From the NCBI RefSeq assembly GCF_033100135.1, contig NZ_CP136920.1, forward strand, positions 4,211,001 to 4,275,000: a DNA stretch of 64,000 nucleotides. Reading direction: 5' to 3'. This document shows, piece after piece, positions 1-7,416 of this stretch. Made by a program: the position numbers and the translations under genes. The stretch comes from Rubellicoccus peritrichatus (GTDB taxonomy: Bacteria > Verrucomicrobiota > Verrucomicrobiia > Opitutales > Cerasicoccaceae). How positions within the stretch are numbered: the stretch's first letter is position 1; each line of letters starts with the position of its first letter. The notes under the pieces are model-generated. The model was not told where the DNA came from and did not search any database. It was given only the letters and a program-made list of their open reading frames with translations.

Positions 1-1092
1 GAAGCACTCAGCGGAGTCATCGCAGGAGTCGATAGCCTCTGTGTCGGTAACTTTGATGAAGTCACGCGTCTACCCGATACCTTCAGCCGTCGTATCTCGC
101 GCAACACACAAATCATCCTGCAAGAAGAGTGTGAACTTACGGGAATCGTCGATCCAGCAGGTGGATCCTGGGCTGTCGAATGGTTAACTAATCAGATCGC
201 TGAAAAAGCATGGAGTTTCTTTCAGGAAACCGAAAGCAAAGGTGGCGTAATACCAGCACTAAAAGACGGATTCATTCAGGATCACATCGCTGCAACTGCC
301 CAAGGCATGGATAAGCAACTCAACCAGCGCCGGATGAGTCTGGTAGGGACAAATGTCTATCCAAACGTTGACGAACAACAACTTGAAGAGAAGCCCATCG
401 ACTACACCGAACTTCGCGATAATCGCGCGCGCGAAATTGCGGCTGCCCGAGTAGAGCTTGATGAAGATGCCGATGCCAAAGTCATGTCCGCCCTCAATGA
501 TATCCTTGAGGCCGATGGTAATACCCTGATGCCTGCCTTGATCGATGCCGTACAAACAGGAGCAACTCTCGGAGAAATAACCAAGACACTGCGTGCATCG
601 GTCGAGCCGGAAGATGCCATCAAGCCATTGCCATCTGCTCGACTTGCCGCTAAGTATGAAGCACTCCGGGAAGCCTCAAATGCATTTGAAGTGAATACCG
701 GCCAACGGCCACTCATTTTCCTGTGTAATCTTGGACCGCTTCGTCGCCATAAATTGCGTGCCGATTTTACTAAGTCTTTCTTTGCCGCAGGTGGTTTTAA
801 AATTATTTCGCCCAACGGCTTTGAAGATCCAAAAGAGGCGGTGGATGCTTTGGCCGAATCAGGTGCGGGTATTACCGTTGTTTGCGGCACGGATGATGAC
901 TACGTCGAAAGATTCGCTGAATATGCAAAAGCGATCAAGGCTGCGTTGCCAGATACACGTATCGTTCTTGCTGGGTTTCCCGGCGATAACGAAAAAGCAT
1001 TTCGAACGGCGGGCATGGATGATTTCATCTTCATCAAATCAAATAACTATGAAGTGAACCGCACTTACCTTGAAGGCCTGGGCGTATTATAA
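1..1092 (+). CDS. mutA: Methylmalonyl-CoA mutase small subunit, 3' part (5' end outside window)
   Basis: The reading frame is open from base 1, so the gene is truncated by the window edge and the ATG at 307 is internal. The first residues continue the TIM-barrel domain of the mutase family (for example RRISRNTQIILQEE and VDPAGGSWAVEWLT). The rest is a degenerate Rossmann-like cobalamin-domain fold (PLIFLCNLGPLRRHKLRADF) lacking the DxHxxG cobalamin-binding motif. This is what separates the non-catalytic small subunit from the large one. It should pair with the product of the next gene, 40 bp downstream, to isomerise methylmalonyl-CoA and succinyl-CoA in propionate metabolism. The assignment is secure; the true start cannot be seen. 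Confidence 0.95.
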   Translation, partial: EALSGVIAGVDSLCVGNFDEVTRLPDTFSRRISRNTQIILQEECELTGIVDPAGGSWAVEWLTNQIAEKAWSFFQETESKGGVIPALKDGFIQDHIAATAQGMDKQLNQRRMSLVGTNVYPNVDEQQLEEKPIDYTELRDNRAREIAAARVELDEDADAKVMSALNDILEADGNTLMPALIDAVQTGATLGEITKTLRASVEPEDAIKPLPSARLAAKYEALREASNAFEVNTGQRPLIFLCNLGPLRRHKLRADFTKSFFAAGGFKIISPNGFEDPKEAVDALAESGAGITVVCGTDDDYVERFAEYAKAIKAALPDTRIVLAGFPGDNEKAFRTAGMDDFIFIKSNNYEVNRTYLEGLGVL

Positions 1093-1132
1093 ATCAGATC
1101 ACCAATCAGATAACTGAAAACTCAATTTCACA

Positions 1133-3298
1133 ATGAAACCCGACTTTACCAACATCGCTTACGAAGCACCCAAGCCAGCCACTTCGCGTGAGGAATGGGC
1201 TGCGCAAGTGGAAAAAGAAACCGGCAAGTCTGTCGAGCATCTGGTTAACGAAACCATGGAGCGTATCGACGTCGATCCACTCTATACCAAAGAGGCTTAC
1301 GAAGGCATGGAGCATCTCGACTACACAGCCGGAATTGAACCTCACTTACGTGGCCCTTATGCCACCATGTATGCCTTTCGCCCATGGACGGTGCGCCAGT
1401 ATGCGGGATTCTCCACAGCCGAAGAATCCAATGCATTCTATCGGCGAAACATCGCGGCCGGGCAACAGGGCCTATCCGTAGCATTCGACCTTGCGACTCA
1501 TCGCGGTTATGATTCCGACCATCCTCGCGTCGTGGGTGATGTTGGCAAAGCCGGCGTCGCAATCGATTCGATTCTGGATATGCAAATCCTTTTCGATCAA
1601 ATCGATTTGAGCAAGGTGTCTGTCTCCATGACAATGAACGGAGCTGTCATTCCCATTCTTGCCTTCTACATTCTGGCCGGACTTGAACAGGGCTGCAAAC
1701 TGGATCAACTCGCAGGCACGATTCAAAATGATATCTTGAAAGAGTTCATGGTGCGTAACACTTACATCTACCCACCGGAACCCTCCATGCGGATCATTGG
1801 CGACATCTTCGAATACACATCGCAACACATGCCGAAGTTCAACTCAATCTCGATCTCGGGCTACCATATGCAGGAGGCTGGAGCCACTGCCGACCTGGAA
1901 ATAGGTTACACCTTAGCCGATGGCCTCGAATATCTGCGGACCGGTGTAAACAATGGCCTCGATATTGACGCCTTTGCACCACGGTTATCTTTTTTCTGGG
2001 CTATCGGTAAAAACTTCTTCATGGAAGTCGCCAAGATGCGGGCCGCACGTTGCCTGTGGGCCAAACTCGTGAAACAGTTTGATCCGAAAAATCCAAAGTC
2101 ACTCGCACTTCGCACGCACTCTCAGACTTCAGGCTGGTCACTAACCGAGCAGGACCCTTTCAACAACGTAACCCGCACCTGCATTGAAGCCTTTGCCGCA
2201 GCCTGCGGTCACACCCAATCACTTCACACCAATGCCCTTGATGAAGCCATCGCACTGCCAACAGATTTTTCTGCCCGCATTGCACGAAACACCCAGCTCT
2301 TCATTCAGGAAGAGACCGGGATGACGCGTTTCATCGACCCATGGGGCGGAAGCTATTATGTCGAAGCACTCACGCACGAGCTCATGCACAAGGCCTGGGC
2401 TCACATTGAAGAATGCGAGAAATACGGAGGTATGACCAAGGCGATTGAAGAAGGTATCCCCAAGCTTCGCATCGAAGAAGCAGCCGCCCGCAGACAGGCA
2501 CGAATTGACTCCGGCAAGGAAACCATTGTTGGGCTCAACAAATACCGTCTCGAAAAAGAAGACCCGCTCGAAATTCTTGATATCGACAACACAGCAGTAC
2601 GTGAATCACAGATCACACGGCTTAGAAAGCTTAAGGCTGAGCGTGACAATCTCGCAGCAAAGCAAGCACTACAGGCCATCACGCATGCCACTGAGACAGG
2701 TGAAGGCAATCTCCTTGAACTCGCTGTCGAGGCTGCTTCCAAACGCGCAACCCTCGGAGAGATTTCAGATGCGATTGAAAAAGTGGTTGGTCGCTACCGC
2801 GCAAAAATACGCTCGATCAGTGGCGTTTATTCCAAAGAATTCGGAACCACCCCAATCATGACAGAAGTCAACGAACTCATCCAGAAATTCGAAACAGAAG
2901 AAGGTCGCCGCCCACGCATCATGATCGCCAAAATGGGCCAGGATGGACACGACCGCGGCGCCAAGGTCGTCGCGACTGGCTACGCCGACCTCGGTTATGA
3001 TGTTGATATCGGCCCACTCTTTCAAACACCGGAAGAAACTGCCCGGCAGGCTGTTGAAAACGACTGCCATGTCGTCGCGATGTCTTCCCTTGCTGCCGGC
3101 CACAAGACATTACTTCCCGCACTGGTTGCAGAGTTAACGAAGCTCGGACGTGAAGACATCATGGTTGTCTGCGGTGGCGTGATTCCAGCAAAGGATTACG
3201 ACTATCTGTATGAGAATGGTGCCAAAGCCATCTTCGGTCCCGGCACAGTGGTCCCGGAATCCGCCAAAAAGATATTGGAGCTGTTGATGGAGGAATGA
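1133..3298 (+). CDS. mutB: Methylmalonyl-CoA mutase large (catalytic) subunit
   Basis: A full-length 721-residue protein, the usual size for MutB. It has the N-terminal (alpha/beta)8 barrel with family-typical stretches ([20 protein letters not shown], then [15 protein letters not shown]). The C-terminal B12 domain carries the base-off binding motif DGHDRG at about residues 603-608 and the later GG and GPGT segments of the flavodoxin-like fold. It interconverts methylmalonyl-CoA and succinyl-CoA using adenosylcobalamin. It lies directly after mutA in an apparent two-gene operon and ends 50 bp before a convergent histidine kinase gene. No cobalamin riboswitch can be judged because the operon start is outside the window. 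Confidence 0.97.
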   Translation: MKPDFTNIAYEAPKPATSREEWAAQVEKETGKSVEHLVNETMERIDVDPLYTKEAYEGMEHLDYTAGIEPHLRGPYATMYAFRPWTVRQYAGFSTAEESNAFYRRNIAAGQQGLSVAFDLATHRGYDSDHPRVVGDVGKAGVAIDSILDMQILFDQIDLSKVSVSMTMNGAVIPILAFYILAGLEQGCKLDQLAGTIQNDILKEFMVRNTYIYPPEPSMRIIGDIFEYTSQHMPKFNSISISGYHMQEAGATADLEIGYTLADGLEYLRTGVNNGLDIDAFAPRLSFFWAIGKNFFMEVAKMRAARCLWAKLVKQFDPKNPKSLALRTHSQTSGWSLTEQDPFNNVTRTCIEAFAAACGHTQSLHTNALDEAIALPTDFSARIARNTQLFIQEETGMTRFIDPWGGSYYVEALTHELMHKAWAHIEECEKYGGMTKAIEEGIPKLRIEEAAARRQARIDSGKETIVGLNKYRLEKEDPLEILDIDNTAVRESQITRLRKLKAERDNLAAKQALQAITHATETGEGNLLELAVEAASKRATLGEISDAIEKVVGRYRAKIRSISGVYSKEFGTTPIMTEVNELIQKFETEEGRRPRIMIAKMGQDGHDRGAKVVATGYADLGYDVDIGPLFQTPEETARQAVENDCHVVAMSSLAAGHKTLLPALVAELTKLGREDIMVVCGGVIPAKDYDYLYENGAKAIFGPGTVVPESAKKILELLMEE

Positions 3299-3348
3299 AC
3301 CACTGCCAAAATAAATATCGGTTATGGGCTTTCTGTGGTTAATCTGCT

Positions 3349-4848
3349 TCAATCACGCACAGCGTATTCCCGGACACATTCCAGAGGCAGTCTAATAAAG
3401 AAAGTCGCTCCCTGTCCCAGTTGGCTCTCACACCAAACCTTTCCTTTGTGGGCTTCGACAATGCGCTTCACAATTGAAAGCCCCAACCCAGTCGAACTCT
3501 CCCCACTGGAAGGTTGTGGGCTAAGCCTCGTGAATGGCTGAAAGAGCTTCTTCTGGTCAGCCTCACTCAAGCCGGGTCCTTCATCCGTTACAGAAAAGAG
3601 CAAGTGCTGCCCATCTTTTTCCCTGCGAAGTTTTATCTCGATTTTCTTGTTTTCGGGAGAGTATTTGACTGCATTGCTGAACAAGTTTTCCACCGCCTGA
3701 CCAATCGCATACTCATTGGCAAGAACCGGATAGCTGCCTTCACTATCATACTCCATAGTGATATGCTTTCTCTTGGCAACGCCATCAAAAACCCCGATGT
3801 GCTCAGCCAGGACATTCTCGAACAAGACGGAACCAACCGCGCCTTCCACACCCTTGGCATCAAGCTCTTCCGAAATCAAAAGCTGCTTGGTGTGCCTCTG
3901 TAAGGTTTCTGCGGCAACACAGATATGTTTCAAGTCTTCTTCCAACTCTGCCTTCACTTCACCCTTGCACTTATCTCGAATAAAATCGCAAGCGAGTTCA
4001 CAAAATCCGATGATCACATTAATCGGAGTCTTTAACTCGTGGGCGACAACCATCATAACATCGCTTTTGGCTTTATTCGCTGCCTCAGCCTTGCGTCGGG
4101 CCAGATCCAACTCTTCCTCGTGCGCTGCTTGAATTTCAAAAGCCTTTTTCAAATGTGCATGCTGCTTCCCAGCCAGGTAACCAAGAATGAGTGCCAGAAC
4201 AATCCCAACCCCCAATGAAATATATCCTGCCTGGCGAAGACTGGCTAATCGTTCCTGATATTTAGTGATTCGATAATCAACACCAACAAATGCGATCATC
4301 TCTCCGCTGCTGTCATTAATCGGTGCAAGTGAACTTATGAACGTGCCAAATTCATCCGTATAAGGCTCCGTGTGCACATGGGCCTCTCCACCATACAATG
4401 TCGCCTTCTCTTCGGAATCATCCATCGGCTCTTCATACAATTCCATCAACCCGGAAAACTCTACATCCGGACTCTTACGAATCTCCGAAACATATGCCGT
4501 ATCAAGAATAAAGTAGTCTTGACCATCAATATCGACCATTGTGTAGAGATAGTGAATGTCAGGCATCTTAAGGTGAAAATCGACCAATGGTTGTAAGGCT
4601 ATTTGATAGAGTTCCGAGCCTTCCTGATCCGGAGATGTCAGTTGTTGATGCATCTCAGCGTCAACCAGATTACTGGCCAAAAGAGAAAGATTACGCACCT
4701 CCTCGTGCATGTAGCGCTTATAAACCTCACTCGCATTGACATAGAACAAACCAACGGTGAAGACAGCAAGCAGAAAGACAATACCCGCAGTGAGCATAAA
4801 CACAGTCTGCGGGGAACGTGATAGTATAGCGCGGGAAATCCGATCCAT
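3349..4848 (-). CDS. Membrane-bound sensor histidine kinase
   Basis: A 499-residue protein with a membrane segment at about residues 16-38, an extracytoplasmic sensor region (about 40-205, dCache/Cache-like in style, not assignable to a named subfamily by eye) and a second membrane segment at about 208-227. A short coiled linker follows, then a HisKA domain with the phospho-acceptor His270 in AHELKTP. The HATPase domain has the N box NLFSNAVKYSPE near 392, the G box DEGPGLS near 425 and GLGLSIV near 458. It should autophosphorylate and pass phosphate to a response regulator, but no partner gene is adjacent, so it is an orphan kinase here. It converges with mutB. Confidence 0.92.
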   Translation of the reverse strand: MDRISRAILSRSPQTVFMLTAGIVFLLAVFTVGLFYVNASEVYKRYMHEEVRNLSLLASNLVDAEMHQQLTSPDQEGSELYQIALQPLVDFHLKMPDIHYLYTMVDIDGQDYFILDTAYVSEIRKSPDVEFSGLMELYEEPMDDSEEKATLYGGEAHVHTEPYTDEFGTFISSLAPINDSSGEMIAFVGVDYRITKYQERLASLRQAGYISLGVGIVLALILGYLAGKQHAHLKKAFEIQAAHEEELDLARRKAEAANKAKSDVMMVVAHELKTPINVIIGFCELACDFIRDKCKGEVKAELEEDLKHICVAAETLQRHTKQLLISEELDAKGVEGAVGSVLFENVLAEHIGVFDGVAKRKHITMEYDSEGSYPVLANEYAIGQAVENLFSNAVKYSPENKKIEIKLRREKDGQHLLFSVTDEGPGLSEADQKKLFQPFTRLSPQPSSGESSTGLGLSIVKRIVEAHKGKVWCESQLGQGATFFIRLPLECVREYAVRD

Positions 4849-5092
4849 TAGAGTAACAACTGTCTCACACAGGTGTAGTAGTAATGATTAAAGATTCTAT
4901 TCGAATCAGTAATATATGCCTAGAGACGCGGACGGAGTTTGTCTAGACTCGATTCTGCCCCTTGCTTGGGTCCTTGACAGTAAGAAGCGAGTTGATATCA
5001 AATCAATTTGTTGAGGATGTTGCTCTTTTGATGCTATATGTAGATAACATTACCAACATCTTGCGCGTAAAAAAATCGTAGAGAAATCAATC

Positions 5093-5464
5093 ATGGAACT
5101 CGGTGCATTTTCAATTAGTCTGGCAGTCAAAGATCTTCAGACGTCCAAAATCTTCTATGAGAAATTCGGATTTAAAATTATTGGGGGTGACGCCTCACAA
5201 AACTGGCTGATTTTAAGAAACGGCGACCATACAATAGGCCTTTTTCAAGGCATGTTTGAAAAGAATACCCTAACCTTCAATCCGGGTTGGAACAAAAACG
5301 CCGAGCAACTCGACACATTTACTGACGTCCGTGACCTGCAGCGGGAGCTGAAAACCCAAGGCGTGGAATTTTTATCTGAAGCCGATGAAACAACGACTGG
5401 GCCCACTAGTTTCATCGCAATCGACCCTGACGGAAATCCTATCCTGGTTGATCAGCACGTTTAG
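5093..5464 (+). CDS. VOC-fold (glyoxalase/bleomycin-resistance superfamily) protein
   Basis: A 123-residue protein beginning with the typical VOC opening ([22 protein letters not shown] pattern) and ending with [16 protein letters not shown], the second beta-alpha-beta-beta-beta module. A glutamate or histidine metal ligand is plausible in [10 protein letters not shown]. The superfamily covers glyoxalases, dioxygenases and antibiotic-binding proteins, so the substrate cannot be named. It is monocistronic, between a divergent histidine kinase gene 244 bp upstream and a convergent AraC-type gene. A long inverted repeat lies just past its stop codon. Confidence 0.85.
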   Translation: MELGAFSISLAVKDLQTSKIFYEKFGFKIIGGDASQNWLILRNGDHTIGLFQGMFEKNTLTFNPGWNKNAEQLDTFTDVRDLQRELKTQGVEFLSEADETTTGPTSFIAIDPDGNPILVDQHV

Positions 5465-5508
5465 CTGAGAAGTCACCCTTGCCAGCCAGCAAAGCTCACG
5501 TTTATTCC

Positions 5509-5582
5509 TAGCCACGAAAAGGCACAATAACATCTAGCCTTATTCAATTGTTTTTGTGAATTCTTGTGCCTTTTTGTGGCTA
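5509..5582. repeat. 19-bp near-perfect inverted repeat between convergent genes
   Basis: The left arm 5509-5527 (TAGCCACGAAAAGGCACAA) and right arm 5564-5582 (TTGTGCCTTTTTGTGGCTA) are reverse complements with one mismatch, separated by a 36-base loop. It lies between the stop codons of the VOC and AraC genes, so it could be a bidirectional terminator. The arm sequence also resembles a short intergenic repeat family I associate with verrucomicrobial genomes, from memory only. Confidence 0.75.
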
Positions 5583-5617
5583 TAAATAATTATGATCAGC
5601 ATCCTGCTCGCACTGCA

Positions 5618-6541
5618 TCAACTCATCTTCCGAAATTCAGTGGGTGATTGACCGGTGATTCGCTTGAATGAGCGGTTGAACTGAGAGATAGACTCGAAGC
5701 CAGTCTCAAAGGCAATTTCGCTCACACGCAAATGTGGGTTTTGGAGTAGATGTTTGGCTTTTTCCACCCGAACTCGGGACAGGTAATCCGTAAATGTAAT
5801 CCCAGTGGCTTCTTTGAAAAGTTTGCAGAAATGCCGGGTGCTGGCATTGACCGCCCGGGCGGCATCATCAAGCGACAACTGCTCATGGTATCGTTCCTGG
5901 ATATATTTTTTGGCATTGGACACAAGCACGGGATCTGCCTCATTTTCCTCAACCGCAATGCTGTTACTGATGGTGGCCAGATGCTCAGCAAAGGTGGATA
6001 ACAGGGTGATCATGGCCTCGTATTGCACACGATCAAAAACTTTGGTCTGGAAATAGGCCTCTTCCAGCAACTTTAAATTCACTTCCGAACCCCATTTCAA
6101 CAACTGCTGAGTCGTTCGGGAAAACTCTTCTTTGTTTGGCTGATGCAACAGGATTTGCCCGGTCTGGAGAAAAGCGATCAGTTTATCTCCCACCCGCACC
6201 GGTACCGCCGTATCGCAAAGTCCGGCAAAGCAATGCAGGCTCTTGGGTTCAAGCCCGGCCTCCTGCTCCAACTGTGCCTGCATTCTAAGACAGTTGGCGC
6301 AGCCCGCATTGGTCCGTGCCATAATCACACAGAAAGGATTCTCACCCTTCGCTCCCGCCAGAGCATTTTCAAACGATTGAACAGGGCGAATAGCCAATGG
6401 CAACCCAGTTGCCCTGGTGAATGCCCGCTGGTAGTCCTGAAATAAAGCAGACTCCGTCAAACGCTCAACCGCCTGTCGGCTTTCCTCGGCCTCCGGCTTG
6501 GTTTCAACCGCCTTAGGCAATTCTAACGCTTTAGTGGGCAT
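5618..6541 (-). CDS. PocR-domain AraC-family transcriptional regulator
   Basis: A 307-residue protein. Residues about 30-195 form a PocR-type sensory domain with the conserved cysteine pattern (CANCLRMQ, then CFAGLCDTAVPV and FLQTGQI). Residues about 205-307 are an AraC DNA-binding domain with two helix-turn-helix units (LSLDDAARAVNASTRHFCKLF and LRVSEIAFETGFESISQFNRSF). PocR domains are thought to bind small ligands, possibly with cysteine-held metal; the ligand is unknown here. The gene is divergent from the cbb3 oxidase cluster. A 21-bp direct repeat array in the spacer fits AraC-type binding sites, so control of the oxidase operon, of itself, or both, is a reasonable inference. Confidence 0.92.
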   Translation of the reverse strand: MPTKALELPKAVETKPEAEESRQAVERLTESALFQDYQRAFTRATGLPLAIRPVQSFENALAGAKGENPFCVIMARTNAGCANCLRMQAQLEQEAGLEPKSLHCFAGLCDTAVPVRVGDKLIAFLQTGQILLHQPNKEEFSRTTQQLLKWGSEVNLKLLEEAYFQTKVFDRVQYEAMITLLSTFAEHLATISNSIAVEENEADPVLVSNAKKYIQERYHEQLSLDDAARAVNASTRHFCKLFKEATGITFTDYLSRVRVEKAKHLLQNPHLRVSEIAFETGFESISQFNRSFKRITGQSPTEFRKMS

Positions 6542-6918
6542 TCTCTAATAAATAAAAGACGTGATTCCCTATTATTCCACGCTTATCCGCAATGATTCAA
6601 AGGAAATTTGTAAATAGTGCCCAAGACAAAGCATATGGGCCTTCATAAGCCCATACATTGGATTCAATATACAGCATATCGGACCACATATGCCCTATAT
6701 GGAATCATATATGAAGCATATTTGATCGCATATGGAACATACTCCACTCTTTGACCATCTAACAAACGACAGCCAGAGTGGAAAACACGGCCTAAGCTCG
6801 CCCTCAAAACATAGGCCAAACATCGCGCATTCTGCCTGAAGCATCCTTTGCGTAATATGCGCAGGGTTGGTCAGTATATGCGGAGACAAGATTGGCTGCT
6901 TTATGAGACAATGGCCTC
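6542..6918. other. Divergent intergenic region upstream of the oxidase cluster
   Basis: This 377-bp spacer separates the minus-strand AraC gene from the plus-strand oxidase cluster. It holds the 21-bp repeat array (6629-6734) and a second pair of ATATGC cores (6855 and 6876). I see no convincing FNR/ANR-type TTGAT-N4-ATCAA palindrome and no convincing coding sequence. A minus-strand open frame here (6695-6889) has no recognisable protein character. Confidence 0.7.
6629..6734. repeat. Five-copy 21-bp tandem repeat, probable regulator-binding array
   Basis: Units start at 6629, 6651, 6672, 6693 and 6714, with a 1-bp slip after the first. The last three are contiguous 21-mers: 6672-6692, 6693-6713 and 6714-6734. 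The shared pattern is nnnCATATnGGAnCnCATATG, so ATAT cores alternate at 12- and 9-bp steps. A partial sixth unit fades out near 6746. Two further ATATGC cores at 6855 and 6876, also 21 bp apart, lie closer to the next gene. The 21-bp period equals two helical turns and is typical of direct-repeat sites of AraC-family proteins; the adjacent gene encodes one. Confidence 0.8.
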
Positions 6919-7416
6919 ATGAATGAACGTCTCGTTAGCTACTTAAAAGACAACCGTGATCAGATTCTTGAAAACTGGATTACGGAGGCCGATCTCCCCT
7001 TGCCCCAAACTGCACCCTCAAACAATGGATGCCGAGGAACTGTGCCCCTTGCTTTTCTGGAAAGCACATTTGATCGTATTATAGGCAGACTGGAAGGACG
7101 CCCCTGCAATTGTCCCAAGGAGGACAAAGAGGACAACGGCCCGGAAATCCATCTGGATGATATCCTCAACGTAACCTGCGCCTGCAAGAGCCGACGCTTT
7201 GGCGGGCGGGTTTGTCTGGAACTCCATGAGTCCGGACTGCGTGCCTTTATGAGTGTGTTCAATGACACATGGGACACGGAAGGCGAATTCAGCAAGCTCG
7301 ATCGAGAATGCAACGCCGACCTGATTAATCACGCTCTCGCCTGGAACTTTGGTCAGGAGATATCCAACTGCCAGCACCGACATGAGCGTCCGGACTGCCC
7401 TTTTGTTTTAAAATGA
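6919..7416 (+). CDS. Cys-rich protein with RsbRD-like N-terminus, leads the cbb3 cluster
   Basis: A 165-residue soluble protein of unknown function. The start (LVSYLKDNRDQILENWI) resembles the helical RsbRD N-terminal sensor fold found on stress regulators and kinases. The middle and end hold many cysteines: a GC pair at about residue 35, CNC near 64, CAC near 90, and single Cys near 100, 130, 152 and 160. The pattern suggests metal, Fe-S or thiol redox sensing, but no family motif is recognised. Its stop codon overlaps the ATG of the ccoNO frame (ATGA at 7413), so it is probably cotranscribed and translationally coupled with the oxidase. Confidence 0.6.
   Translation: MNERLVSYLKDNRDQILENWITEADLPLPQTAPSNNGCRGTVPLAFLESTFDRIIGRLEGRPCNCPKEDKEDNGPEIHLDDILNVTCACKSRRFGGRVCLELHESGLRAFMSVFNDTWDTEGEFSKLDRECNADLINHALAWNFGQEISNCQHRHERPDCPFVLK

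Noticed and set aside
6629-6734. Short regular repeats resembling a CRISPR array.
   Set aside because: The 21-bp units are contiguous and degenerate, there are no unique spacers between them, and no cas gene is present. Regulatory direct repeats fit better.
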